64,000 nucleotides of DNA from the NCBI GenBank assembly GCA_024919035.1, contig CP103442.1:992001-1056000 (forward strand), given 5' to 3'. Positions 9,498 through 17,386 of this stretch are shown here, in pieces (position 1 is the stretch's first letter; each line of letters opens with the position of its first letter). Under the pieces are notes generated by a model. It was not told where the DNA came from. It saw only the letters and a program-made list of their open reading frames with translations, and did not search any database. The translations under genes and the position numbers were made by a program. The DNA comes from Methylophilaceae bacterium LSUCC0401. GTDB lineage: Bacteria > Pseudomonadota > Gammaproteobacteria > Burkholderiales > Methylophilaceae.

Positions 9498-10123
9498 TGG
9501 AGGATTATGTTGCCTTATATGGAGGTGCTTTTGATCCTTTTCATAATGGCCATCAATACATCGTTGACGTACTTAAGGTCTTAAGCTTTAAAAAAATTAT
9601 ACTTCTCCCAACCGGTAATTCACCTTTTACTAAAAAACTCACACACTCTAATCATCGATTACACATGATTAATTTAGCAGTAACAGGGGTTGAAATCAGT
9701 AACTATGAAATATTTCGCTCGGATACCCCCTCATACACCATAGATTCGATTGATCATTTTTTAAAAGAATATCCAAAAATATGCTTTGTTATGGGAGAGG
9801 ATTCTTTTTATCACTTTAAGAAATGGAAAGATTGGCAGCAATTATTAAATAAAACTAAAATTCTTGTTATCAATCGTGGTGCAAATTCAAAGAATTTTTT
9901 CAATTTTATACGATCAGAAAAATTTACTATTGAAAATAATTTTGAAGATTTTATCACATCAGCAAATCAAATTATCCATTACCATCAAGGGCGAGGTTAC
10001 AATATCTCCTCCTCAGAAATCAAGATGAATTTAAAAAATCGAGAGCTTGTAGAATGTAGCAAGCACCTTAATAAAAAAATTCTTGATTATATTCTTGAAT
10101 TTAACTTATATGGAGTTGATTAA
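9497..10123 (+). CDS. nadD: Nicotinate-nucleotide adenylyltransferase NadD
   Basis: Adenylates nicotinate mononucleotide to deamido-NAD in NAD synthesis. 208 aa. The nucleotidyltransferase signature GGAFDPFHNGHQ at residues 9-20 and the C-terminal ISSSEIK near 171 (family ISSTxIR) support the call; FVMGEDSF near 92 is also typical. Coupled to proA (TAATG junction). The genes rsfS and rlmH that usually follow nadD are absent here: the next gene, bioD, is convergent and their 3' ends overlap by 18 bp. Confidence 0.95.
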   Translation: MEDYVALYGGAFDPFHNGHQYIVDVLKVLSFKKIILLPTGNSPFTKKLTHSNHRLHMINLAVTGVEISNYEIFRSDTPSYTIDSIDHFLKEYPKICFVMGEDSFYHFKKWKDWQQLLNKTKILVINRGANSKNFFNFIRSEKFTIENNFEDFITSANQIIHYHQGRGYNISSSEIKMNLKNRELVECSKHLNKKILDYILEFNLYGVD

Positions 10124-10774
10124 TTTTTTAAATGCCTCAAAACGAGGAGCATTTGTTTGTTTTGATTGATGCTGAATTATTTCAATCAGGGGGCAATCGA
10201 TATTCTTTTTCAAGTACTCAATATTTTTGTTAATTTCAAGCATTTTTGAATCAACCTCATTTGCAATCCAACCCAAAAGATGAATATTATGAGAACGCAA
10301 TACTTCAAGGGTGAGTAAAGCTTCATTGATACATCCCAACTTAAGTCCCACAATAAAAATTACTGGGACATGAAGGTATTTAATTAAATCGAGATTGGTT
10401 CGCGAATTATCGACAGGTGACATTAGCCCCCCTACCCCTTCAATCAATACGTGATCAAATTGGTTAGTTAATACATCAATCTTATTCTTGATAAACTCAA
10501 AATCAACATTCACATTTTCCTCTTCGGCACCAATATGTGGTGATACAGCTTTTTTAAAAGTATAAAAATTAATCTCTTCTGCTGTTAATAAACTATTTGA
10601 AGATTTCAATAATAATGTCACATCGTTATTTAATGAATTATCAGCTTCAATTCCTGCGGCAATTGGTTTAATTCCAATCATTTTATTTTTCTGCCCCAAA
10701 TGTTGTATCAATAAGCTAGTAACAAAAGTTTTTCCAATATCAGTACCCGTCCCCGTTATAAAATATTTACTCAT
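10106..10774 (-). CDS. bioD: Dethiobiotin synthetase BioD
   Basis: ATP-dependent ring closure of diaminopelargonate with CO2 to dethiobiotin. 222 aa. P-loop GTGTDIGKTF at residues 7-16, Lys-Pro in GIKPIAAG near 40, and the family signature EGVGGLMSPV near 112. Last gene of the bioB-F-H-C-D operon; its start overlaps the bioC stop in ATGA. Its 3' end overlaps nadD on the other strand by 18 bp, with no room for a terminator. The substrate-forming aminotransferase gene bioA is not in this cluster. Confidence 0.95.
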   Translation of the reverse strand: MSKYFITGTGTDIGKTFVTSLLIQHLGQKNKMIGIKPIAAGIEADNSLNNDVTLLLKSSNSLLTAEEINFYTFKKAVSPHIGAEEENVNVDFEFIKNKIDVLTNQFDHVLIEGVGGLMSPVDNSRTNLDLIKYLHVPVIFIVGLKLGCINEALLTLEVLRSHNIHLLGWIANEVDSKMLEINKNIEYLKKNIDCPLIEIIQHQSKQTNAPRFEAFKKLINSI

Positions 10775-11595
10775 GATTTAATAAAACTTATTGATTTTTC
10801 CTGACTATTATTTAATTTCCAGGCATGTGCAAACAAAACTTCGTAGGTTAAATAGTTTTTATTGTCAATTTTATACTGATCCATATGCTCAATTAAATTA
10901 CGTAAAAATTGATTTGATCGTAAACCTTTATGATCATCACTCGATTTACTAACACCAATCTTTTTTAAATCACGCAGGGCACTTAATGCATCGTTATAAT
11001 CTATTCTAAACTCATCTTTCATTAAAACAGGATCATAAAAATGATTAGAAATAAGCATTTGGGCATATTCTTGAATGCTAAAAAATTCATTTGTTAGTTT
11101 TGAGTCAGCAAAAGATTGTAACTCTGATAGAGTATTTTTTAAGAAGGTAGAAAAAATAAGCAAACCCTCAGGCCTTAATAATGAAAAAATATTTTCAAAT
11201 AAACTATTTATATTTGATGACCATTGAATAGAGCTCGATGAGATGATTAAATCAAATGATTGCTTATCAAATGGCATTAAATCCATGTCAGCGTTAATGT
11301 ATGTAATATTATTTCTTTTAAAAAAAGATTTTATGGTTGTATTGTTAGATTTGGATTTTTTTAACATTTCAATTGCAATATCAGTTTCATAAATATCTGC
11401 ATCAGGATATAAATCAATTAATTTATTCGTTGTAAAACCAGTTCCAGATCCAAGGTCAAGAATTTTCTTTGGTTTAATTTTTATAAATCTTAATCGATCA
11501 ATAAGGTCCTCAGCAATCTGATGCTGCATGACAGCATTTTTGTCATAAACATTAGCCGCACGGTTAAAGTCTTTTATTTTTTTTTGTTTATTCAT
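10771..11595 (-). CDS. bioC: Malonyl-ACP O-methyltransferase BioC
   Basis: Methylates the free carboxyl of malonyl-ACP so that fatty-acid synthesis can build the pimeloyl chain. 274 aa from the ATG at 11595, which overlaps the bioH stop as ATGAATAA; the upstream in-frame ATG at 11664 lies deep inside bioH and adds residues foreign to the family. N-terminal FNRAANVYDKNAVMQ is typical of BioC. The SAM-binding loop is ILDLGSGTGFTT near residues 43-54, then FDLIISSSSIQW. Forms the start module of the pathway with BioH next door. Confidence 0.93.
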   Translation of the reverse strand: MNKQKKIKDFNRAANVYDKNAVMQHQIAEDLIDRLRFIKIKPKKILDLGSGTGFTTNKLIDLYPDADIYETDIAIEMLKKSKSNNTTIKSFFKRNNITYINADMDLMPFDKQSFDLIISSSSIQWSSNINSLFENIFSLLRPEGLLIFSTFLKNTLSELQSFADSKLTNEFFSIQEYAQMLISNHFYDPVLMKDEFRIDYNDALSALRDLKKIGVSKSSDDHKGLRSNQFLRNLIEHMDQYKIDNKNYLTYEVLFAHAWKLNNSQEKSISFIKS

Positions 11596-12340
11596 AATTT
11601 CGCAGCATAAAACTTTTACAATGCACAGCATGAGATAAAAAAGGAATGTGGGAAGCTTCGTCAATGAATAAGTGTCTTTTATTTTTAACTAGCTTTAATA
11701 ATTCATATTGGGATTCTATGGGAACAATTTTATCCTTCTTACCACTTATCAAATTTACTTGACATGAGATCTGTTCAAGAGCGTTATTATAATTTTTCGT
11801 CTCCATATGTTTTAAATAATTATGCAGAGAAGAGATATTTATTTTCTCTTTAGATACATTTGAATCCAAAAAATTAAGGAGGTCTTTTTTATTCTCTTGC
11901 CCTATCAGTTGAAGATTAAAAAATTTATTAAGTGTTTTTTTTGAATCTGATAAAATCCCTGTGGAAAAATTTTCAAAAATATTCTTTTCTAGACCCAATT
12001 TCCATTGTTCTGAATTAACAAATTGTGGGGTGGTCGCTACCAAATAAAGTTGATTTACAAGTGTTTTATTTTTTAAATAAATATCAATAGCAATCTGCCC
12101 ACCAAGCGACCAACCAAAAAGATCGAATTCTTTTATAGATATTTTTTTTAATGAACCATCAATTTCTTCAATAACCTCATCCCAAATCATCTCATCATGC
12201 ATATCCGGTAGATTAATTAAGATAAATTTATATTTCTTGATATTAAATAACTCGACAAATGGTTCAAAAATTTTCAGGTTCATTGCCCATCCATGTAACA
12301 TAACTATGGGATAACCTTCACCAATGATTTTAATGTTCAT
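11588..12340 (-). CDS. bioH: Pimeloyl-ACP methyl ester esterase BioH
   Basis: Alpha/beta hydrolase that removes the BioC-added methyl once the chain is pimeloyl-length, ending chain extension. 250 aa. The oxyanion HGWAMN is near residue 16, the nucleophile elbow GWSLGG near 74-79, Asp in SGKKDKIVP near 200, and His in ASHIPFL near 228. The start lies 11 bases inside bioF. BioH inside the bio operon, rather than unlinked as in E. coli, is common in betaproteobacteria. Confidence 0.93.
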   Translation of the reverse strand: MNIKIIGEGYPIVMLHGWAMNLKIFEPFVELFNIKKYKFILINLPDMHDEMIWDEVIEEIDGSLKKISIKEFDLFGWSLGGQIAIDIYLKNKTLVNQLYLVATTPQFVNSEQWKLGLEKNIFENFSTGILSDSKKTLNKFFNLQLIGQENKKDLLNFLDSNVSKEKINISSLHNYLKHMETKNYNNALEQISCQVNLISGKKDKIVPIESQYELLKLVKNKRHLFIDEASHIPFLSHAVHCKSFMLRNYE

Positions 12341-13460
12341 TTTCTAAAGTGTAATTTAACTGACTTGCTAATAATCTTATATCCTCCTGAGTATGGTCTG
12401 CTCGAATGGTGACCCTTAGCCTTGAACTATTTAACGGAACTGTCGGTGCCCTAACTGCAGCAACATGTATTCCAATTGCTTTTAGAGCTTCTTGATACGA
12501 AATGACTTTAAGGTTGTTGTTAATCATTATCGGCTGAATAGGCCCATGGACATTAGACAGATAGTCCTGATTTCGAATTAAACCTCTAAAATAAACTATA
12601 TTTTGTTTTAATTGATCCCTTAAGTGATTCCCATGGATGATCAAATCTATTGCAGTTAAAACTCCATCAGCGATATAAGGAGGTGTTGCTGTGGTGTATA
12701 TATATTCTCTTGATTTTTGTTTGATGAATTCAATAATATGCTCTGGGCCACAAAGCGCAGCTCCTGAAACACCAGCTGCTTTGCCAAAAGTCGTTAAATG
12801 AATGATCCTACTTTTATTGAAATTTAAGCAGTTTTGTTCTTCCATAACACCTAATCCATGATCTCCGTAAACACCAAATCCATGAGCATCATCAATAAAA
12901 AGGTAGGCATTATATTGACTAGATAATGCCATTAAATCTTTTAGTAACGCACAATCTCCATCCATACTAAAGACACTGTCTGTGACAATAATTTTTTTTG
13001 ATGCTTTGCTGGTTTTTAATTTTTTTTCTAGATACTGGTAATTTAGATGAGGGTATCGAATTAAATTTGCATCCACACTGAGAATCCCATCGTATATGGA
13101 TGCATGACATAATTTATCTAAAAAGACATCATCTCCTTTTTTTAAAAAGTTTTTAAAAAAAGCAGCGTTGGCAATATACCCACTGTGGAAAAAAAGGCTT
13201 TTTTCAAACCCTAAAATTCCTGCTATTTTTTCTTCTACTTTTGAATGACTTAAAAAATGTCCAGAAATTAAATGTGAGGCTCCAGAACCATTTCCGTGTT
13301 GATCGATAGATTGCTTTAAAGCCTCTGAAATTAGCTTATTTTTTCTTAAGCCTAAATAATCATTATCAGAAAAATTAATCCACTGATCTTCCCTGTCGAC
13401 TCGATATCTATATAAATTTTTTTTTCTTAATTCCGCTAAATAATGATGAAATTCATTCAT
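12330..13460 (-). CDS. bioF: 8-amino-7-oxononanoate synthase BioF
   Basis: PLP enzyme condensing pimeloyl-ACP with L-alanine. 376 aa, full length. Features: NDYLGLRKN near residue 33, GSGASHLISG near 57-66, DDAHGFGVYG near 188, the PLP-binding Lys in TTFGKAAG near 226, and the C-terminal SRLRVTI. Member of the alpha-oxoamine synthase family; the biotin operon context excludes glycine acetyltransferase (Kbl). Lies 6 bp after bioB and overlaps bioH by 11 bp. Confidence 0.96.
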   Translation of the reverse strand: MNEFHHYLAELRKKNLYRYRVDREDQWINFSDNDYLGLRKNKLISEALKQSIDQHGNGSGASHLISGHFLSHSKVEEKIAGILGFEKSLFFHSGYIANAAFFKNFLKKGDDVFLDKLCHASIYDGILSVDANLIRYPHLNYQYLEKKLKTSKASKKIIVTDSVFSMDGDCALLKDLMALSSQYNAYLFIDDAHGFGVYGDHGLGVMEEQNCLNFNKSRIIHLTTFGKAAGVSGAALCGPEHIIEFIKQKSREYIYTTATPPYIADGVLTAIDLIIHGNHLRDQLKQNIVYFRGLIRNQDYLSNVHGPIQPIMINNNLKVISYQEALKAIGIHVAAVRAPTVPLNSSRLRVTIRADHTQEDIRLLASQLNYTLENEH

Positions 13461-13466
13461 TGGATA

Positions 13467-14450
13467 TTAAATTGCTGTTATTCCTAATTTTTTCATCAAC
13501 TGTTGATCTTTTTCGGAGGCAGGATTCTCAGTAGTGAGTAATTCCTCTCCATAAAATATTGAGTTTGCCCCTGCAAGAAATGCGAGAGCTTGTGTAGCTT
13601 CATTCATTTTCTCCCTGCCTGCAGATAACCTTACATAACTTTTAGGCATTAAGATTCTGGCAACTGCAATTGTTTTCACAAAATCAAAATGGTCCAACTC
13701 ATCTATTCCAAATAAAGGAGTCCCCTCAACCTGAGTTAAAAGATTTATGGGCACACTTTCAGGTTGTGGACTCAGATTGGCAAGCTCAGCTAGCAAACCA
13801 ACTCGCTCATCTAAATTTTCGCCCATACCTACAATACCCCCACAACAGACGTGTATTCCCTGATCTCTCACATTTTGAAGAGTATCTAGACGGTCTTGGT
13901 AAGTTCTTGTACTGATAATGTCTCCATAAAATTCTGGAGATGTGTCTAAGTTATGATTATAGTAATCAAGGCCAACCTCTTTGAGTTGCCTTGTTTGATC
14001 TTGATTGAGCATTCCCAATGTTGCACAGGATTCTAATCCCAGTTTTTTAACTTCAACAATCATCTCTTTGACCAAATCTAAATCTTTTTGTTTTGGTGAT
14101 CTCCAGGCGGCGCCCATACAAAATCTGCTAGCGCCTGATTCCTTGGCGGCCTTAGCCGCTAAAATTACTTCATCGAGAGCAAGTATTTTTTCATTCTCAA
14201 CGTCAGTGTTGTATCTTGCAGATTGGGGGCAATAGGCACAATCTTCAGAACACCCTCCCGTTTTAATGGACAACAAGGTACTCAGTTGGACTTTATTCGC
14301 GTCAAAATTTGATCTATGGACTTGCTGTGCCTGATATATCAGATCATTAAATGGCATTAAGAATAATGATTTAATGTATTCATTTGAAATATTTTTAGTT
14401 ACTTGTTCTTTTTTAATGCTTTTTGTATGAAATTGTATATTTTGGTCCAC
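13467..14450 (-). CDS. bioB: Biotin synthase BioB
   Basis: Radical-SAM sulfur insertion converting dethiobiotin to biotin. 327 aa. The CxxxCxxC cluster ligands are Cys67, Cys71 and Cys74 in [20 protein letters not shown] and the C-terminal GREKMN follow. The start codon is GTG at 14450-14448, with a GAGGA Shine-Dalgarno about 8 bases upstream on the minus strand. First gene of bioB-F-H-C-D, with a well-formed promoter and an operator-like imperfect palindrome in the 92-bp gap to trmL. Confidence 0.97.
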   Translation of the reverse strand: MDQNIQFHTKSIKKEQVTKNISNEYIKSLFLMPFNDLIYQAQQVHRSNFDANKVQLSTLLSIKTGGCSEDCAYCPQSARYNTDVENEKILALDEVILAAKAAKESGASRFCMGAAWRSPKQKDLDLVKEMIVEVKKLGLESCATLGMLNQDQTRQLKEVGLDYYNHNLDTSPEFYGDIISTRTYQDRLDTLQNVRDQGIHVCCGGIVGMGENLDERVGLLAELANLSPQPESVPINLLTQVEGTPLFGIDELDHFDFVKTIAVARILMPKSYVRLSAGREKMNEATQALAFLAGANSIFYGEELLTTENPASEKDQQLMKKLGITAI

Positions 14451-14478
14451 AATTAAGTCCTCAAAAGAAATAAAGAAT

Positions 14479-14507
14479 ATTATAATACTTAAATGTTAAC
14501 CATACAA
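14479..14507 (-). promoter_or_regulatory. Promoter of the bioBFHCD operon
   Basis: On the minus strand TTGTAT (14507-14502), 17 bp, then TATAAT (14484-14479), 28 bp before the bioB GTG. Both hexamers and the spacing fit a sigma-70 promoter. A possible repressor site overlaps it (see 14494-14522). Confidence 0.65.
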
Positions 14508-14522
14508 AAATTTTAATTAACA
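14494..14522. promoter_or_regulatory. Operator-like imperfect palindrome over the bio promoter
   Basis: TGTTAACC (14494-14501), 13 bases, then AATTAACA (14515-14522). The arms share the TGTTAA/TTAACA inverted core and sit between -10 and -35 and just upstream of -35. Known BirA operators are spaced inverted repeats resembling TTGTTAACC and GGTTAACAA, so BirA control is plausible. The right arm matches imperfectly. Confidence 0.35.
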
Positions 14523-14542
14523 AAAGATTAAAAAATAATCAA

Positions 14543-15007
14543 ATGTTTAATATTGTCTTATTTGAACCTGAAATCCCCCCCAATACTGGAAACATTATCC
14601 GCTTATGTTCAAATGCTGATGCGAATCTCCACCTCATTCAACCCTTGGGTTTCGATCTCAATGAAAAAACACTCCGGCGCGCTGGATTAGACTATATTGA
14701 TAATAATTTGATTCAAATCTATGATAATTTTCAACATTTTTTAAAAATTCATGAAAATATTAATTTGTATGGTATTTCAACGAAAGGTACAAAATACTAT
14801 CACCATGTAAATTTTAAAATAAATGATTTTTTTATATTTGGACCAGAAACAAGAGGTTTGCCGGAAAAAATTAGAGGCATAATTGGGCCAGACATGCTTT
14901 TAAGAATTCCTATGGCATCAAATAATCGAAGCATTAATCTTGCCAATACCGTATCAATTGTTTTATACGAAGCATGGAGACAAAACAACTTTACCAATGG
15001 AAATTAA
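14543..15007 (+). CDS. trmL: tRNA (cytidine/uridine-34-2'-O)-methyltransferase TrmL
   Basis: SPOUT-class methyltransferase modifying the wobble ribose of leucine tRNAs. 154 aa, normal size. The N terminus FNIVLFEPEIPPNTGNIIR is the TrmL/YibK signature; then LDYIDN, the SAM-binding knot residues FGPETRGLP near 94, and the C-terminal RSINLANTVSIVLYEAWRQ. Stands alone between divergent bioB and convergent gpsA, whose 3' end it overlaps by 4 bp. Confidence 0.95.
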   Translation: MFNIVLFEPEIPPNTGNIIRLCSNADANLHLIQPLGFDLNEKTLRRAGLDYIDNNLIQIYDNFQHFLKIHENINLYGISTKGTKYYHHVNFKINDFFIFGPETRGLPEKIRGIIGPDMLLRIPMASNNRSINLANTVSIVLYEAWRQNNFTNGN

Positions 15008-15990
15008 CTTTCGGGTCGGAGTGATCTCGAAAGTAAACTTTTTACTGCTTCAGATGCAGAGATATTATTGGTTAACACCTGGTAAACCTGTTGAACAATT
15101 GGCATATCAACATCACTTTTAATACGCTTCTTTACTTCGTAACAGGCGTTTACCCCTTCAGCCACATGTCCCAGTGATGACAATATCTCCGAAAGAACTT
15201 TTCCTTCTGCTAAACGTAACCCAACTTCTCTGTTCCTTGAATATTGTCCAGTACAGGTCAACATTAAATCACCGATGCCTGCTAAACCCATGAAAGTTTC
15301 TTCTTTTGCTCCATGACTAATGCCAAATCTAGTTATCTCAGCAATACCTCTTGTGATGAGTGCAGCCCTTGCATTATTTCCAAAACCCATTCCATCAGAT
15401 ATACCAGCAGCAATAGCAATAATATTTTTTAGTGCCCCGCTAATAGATACTCCGGCAATATCATCACTGAGGTAAATACGCATACTGTGATGATGAAAAA
15501 TTTCTGCAACTTTTAATGCAAGATCTTCACTTGAGGCGGCCACTGTAACCGCTGTAGGTAAGTTACGAACTAACTCTGCAGCAAAACTAGGCCCCGATAA
15601 AACACCATGCTCCAAATTCGTATTTGAGATAGATTTGTTTAAAATCTCATGAGGAAATAAACCCGTCTCTTTTTCTAAACCTTTATTTGTCCAAATAATT
15701 GGCTTTTTTGGATCTATGGTTTGTATATTTTTAACCACTGATGCAAAGGCAGAGGTAGGAACAGCTGATACGATAATATCAGCAAAATTAACAGCTTCAT
15801 CAAGTGAAGCGCTAAGCTTTAAGGGCTCTGGAAATTTAAAGTCGCCCAAATATTTAGGATTTGTTCTTGCCTTTTGCATTCCTGAAATGTGTCCAGAATC
15901 TCTAGCCCATAGAATCACAGGAACTTTTTTAGCTGCCTGAATTGCCAGAGCTGTACCCCAGGCCCCAGCCCCTAAGACAGCAACATTCAT
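15004..15990 (-). CDS. gpsA: Glycerol-3-phosphate dehydrogenase [NAD(P)+] GpsA
   Basis: Makes sn-glycerol 3-phosphate from dihydroxyacetone phosphate for phospholipids. 328 aa from the ATG at 15990, whose ATGA overlaps the preceding stop; a TTG at 16002 would add four residues. Rossmann motif GAGAWGTALA at residues 7-16, NKGLEKETG near 106, GPSFAAEL near 138, and the catalytic Lys region SGALKNI near 187. The secB-gpsA neighbourhood is a classic proteobacterial arrangement, here with one extra gene between them. Confidence 0.96.
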   Translation of the reverse strand: MNVAVLGAGAWGTALAIQAAKKVPVILWARDSGHISGMQKARTNPKYLGDFKFPEPLKLSASLDEAVNFADIIVSAVPTSAFASVVKNIQTIDPKKPIIWTNKGLEKETGLFPHEILNKSISNTNLEHGVLSGPSFAAELVRNLPTAVTVAASSEDLALKVAEIFHHHSMRIYLSDDIAGVSISGALKNIIAIAAGISDGMGFGNNARAALITRGIAEITRFGISHGAKEETFMGLAGIGDLMLTCTGQYSRNREVGLRLAEGKVLSEILSSLGHVAEGVNACYEVKKRIKSDVDMPIVQQVYQVLTNNISASEAVKSLLSRSLRPES

Positions 15991-16439
15991 TTGATACCCC
16001 AAAGATTCTCAATCGAGATAAAACCCTCTACCTCAGTTGATTTGGAGTAAACCTTAATCCAATTATCAATTCTTTTATTATCAACAATCTCAAGCACAAC
16101 GTTTTCTGCTACAAAAGCCAACGTCGGACTTGAATCATTAGGCTCTAAATGAATTGGATTATTAACCTTAAAGTTCAATACCATTTTTTTTGAAGAAAGG
16201 TGATTCGATGGAATCCAGTTAATTGCTCCCTGGTGATCCTTCACTTTTTTCCACTCCTTTAGACTCACAATTACCTCAAGAGGATAACCTTTAGTGACAA
16301 TAAAAGTTTTTTTTGTAGAATCAGATGGTGCTTCATGCAGAAAAGATTGATCAACACCAACAGATAAATATTCAGCACTCAATGAAAAACAAAAAAAAGC
16401 TAAAAACAAAAGTGCAAAGCACTTTTGTTTATTAATCAT
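15987..16439 (-). CDS. Secreted protein with bacterial SH3-like domains
   Basis: Likely periplasmic protein of 150 aa. I chose the ATG at 16439, which gives a standard signal peptide (to about LSA-EYL) and an 8-bp overlap with secB (ATGATTAA); an in-frame start at 16493 lies inside secB. The mature part resembles SH3_4-type repeats (VGVDQSFLHEAPS, GYPLEVIVSLKEWKKVKDHQGAINWIP, then a second similar unit). Such domains often bind peptidoglycan or proteins; the function is unknown. A perfect terminator-like hairpin occupies codons 5-11. Coupled to gpsA by ATGA. Confidence 0.72.
   Translation of the reverse strand: MINKQKCFALLFLAFFCFSLSAEYLSVGVDQSFLHEAPSDSTKKTFIVTKGYPLEVIVSLKEWKKVKDHQGAINWIPSNHLSSKKMVLNFKVNNPIHLEPNDSSPTLAFVAENVVLEIVDNKRIDNWIKVYSKSTEVEGFISIENLWGIK
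16391..16427 (-). terminator. Terminator-like hairpin inside the SH3 gene, downstream of secB
   Basis: On the minus strand CAAAAGTGC, TTT loop, GCACTTTTG (16427-16407), a perfect 9-bp stem, followed by TTTTTAGC and eight T. It begins 5 bases after the secB stop and lies in the signal-peptide codons of the next gene. The geometry fits an intrinsic terminator or attenuator, though the stem is only moderately GC-rich and the U-tract is interrupted. Confidence 0.55.
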
Positions 16440-16950
16440 CAGTTTTTGTTTTTTGAGCTTGTTGTTGTTTTTGTTGTAAATACAAGTTCTCAAAATTAAT
16501 TGGATTTAATAATACCGGTTGAAATCCTGACTTAGTCACCATATCTGATACAGCTTCTCTAGCATAAGGGAATAAAATATTTGGGCAGGTAATAGCGAGC
16601 ACCATTTCTAATCCCTCATTAGGAATATTACTAATTTGGAAAATGCCTGATTGAGTCACCTCAACTAAAAAAGCAACTTTATCATCTTGTTTTGAGGTGA
16701 CCGTGACTTGAAGAGATACTTCATAAAATCCATCAGCTAATGGTCTAGCCGTATTATTCAATTCTATGCCAATTTTTGGAGCCTCTCGGTTCGTAAAAAT
16801 TTCTGGGGCATTAGGAACCTCTACTGATGCATCTTTTAAATAAAGCTTTTCAATTGCAAATCCAGGTTGTTGAGCCTGCGAAGGATCCATTCCTTTTGCT
16901 TTGGTTGATTTTGAAGCCTTGGTCGTTTTTTTCTTTTTATCTTCAGCCAT
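16432..16950 (-). CDS. secB: Protein-export chaperone SecB
   Basis: Tetrameric cytoplasmic chaperone that keeps precursors unfolded and hands them to SecA. 172 aa. The conserved core starts near residue 31 (FAIEKLYLKDASVEVPNAP) and contains the CPNILFPYAREAVSDMV signature near 128-144 and PVLLNPINF. An extra N-terminal segment of about 20 residues is rich in Lys and Thr (EDKKKKTTKAS), longer than in E. coli SecB, and a Gln-rich tail ends it. Probably cotranscribed with grxC upstream, another typical pairing. Confidence 0.95.
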   Translation of the reverse strand: MAEDKKKKTTKASKSTKAKGMDPSQAQQPGFAIEKLYLKDASVEVPNAPEIFTNREAPKIGIELNNTARPLADGFYEVSLQVTVTSKQDDKVAFLVEVTQSGIFQISNIPNEGLEMVLAITCPNILFPYAREAVSDMVTKSGFQPVLLNPINFENLYLQQKQQQAQKTKTDD

Positions 16951-17014
16951 ATTTTTTCCAACATTTAATTTTTAAACGACAGATTTTACACTGTCTCCCA
17001 ATGAAAACCTAGTG

Positions 17015-17278
17015 CTAAGTGGATGATTTAGCTATAACTTGATCTAGCTGACCCGATTGATCAAATTTGCGGAGATCATCAAAACCACCAATGTGTTGAT
17101 CGTTTATAAAAATTTGTGGTACTGTTCTTCTTCCGGTCATTTCAATCATTTGAGAAAGCGCATCCTCAGACTCGTCGATAAAAATTTTATCAATGACTTG
17201 AACGCCCTTATTCTTTAAAAGTCTTTCAGCATTTGTACAATAGGGGCAAAAGCCGCTGGTATACATAGTAATTTTCAT
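17015..17278 (-). CDS. grxC: Glutaredoxin 3
   Basis: Small glutathione-dependent thiol oxidoreductase. 87 aa. The active site is Cys11-Pro-Tyr-Cys14; TVPQIFINDQHIGGFDDL near residues 52-69 carries the cis-Pro and glutathione-binding GG-D. First gene of grxC-secB-SH3-gpsA on the minus strand. In the 64-bp gap to secB I see only a weak 5-bp hairpin (GACAG/CTGTC, 16978-16995). Upstream on the minus strand a TTGAAA about 18 bp before TATATA could be its promoter. Confidence 0.94.
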   Translation of the reverse strand: MKITMYTSGFCPYCTNAERLLKNKGVQVIDKIFIDESEDALSQMIEMTGRRTVPQIFINDQHIGGFDDLRKFDQSGQLDQVIAKSST

Positions 17279-17356
17279 AATTATTTTATATATTGGGATT
17301 AATCTTATAATTTCAATGTTTTTATTTAAGCTCAGATATTATAGCTAACGCTGCAG

Positions 17357-17365
17357 TGATATAAT
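17357..17365 (+). promoter_or_regulatory. Extended -10 promoter for gpmI
   Basis: TGATATAAT, 21 bases before the gpmI ATG and without a recognisable -35 at 17 bp. Same nine-base element as at adk and ctaA. Inferred from sequence only. Confidence 0.6.
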
Positions 17366-17386
17366 TATTTATATTAAGTTTTTACT

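Noticed and set aside
13670-13915. Plus-strand open frames inside bioB (also 14005-14235)
   Set aside because: Both are antisense shadows of a well-conserved radical-SAM enzyme.
16978-16995. Intrinsic terminator between grxC and secB (GACAG/CTGTC)
   Set aside because: The stem is only 5 bp with an 8-nt loop and no proper T-run follows on the minus strand.
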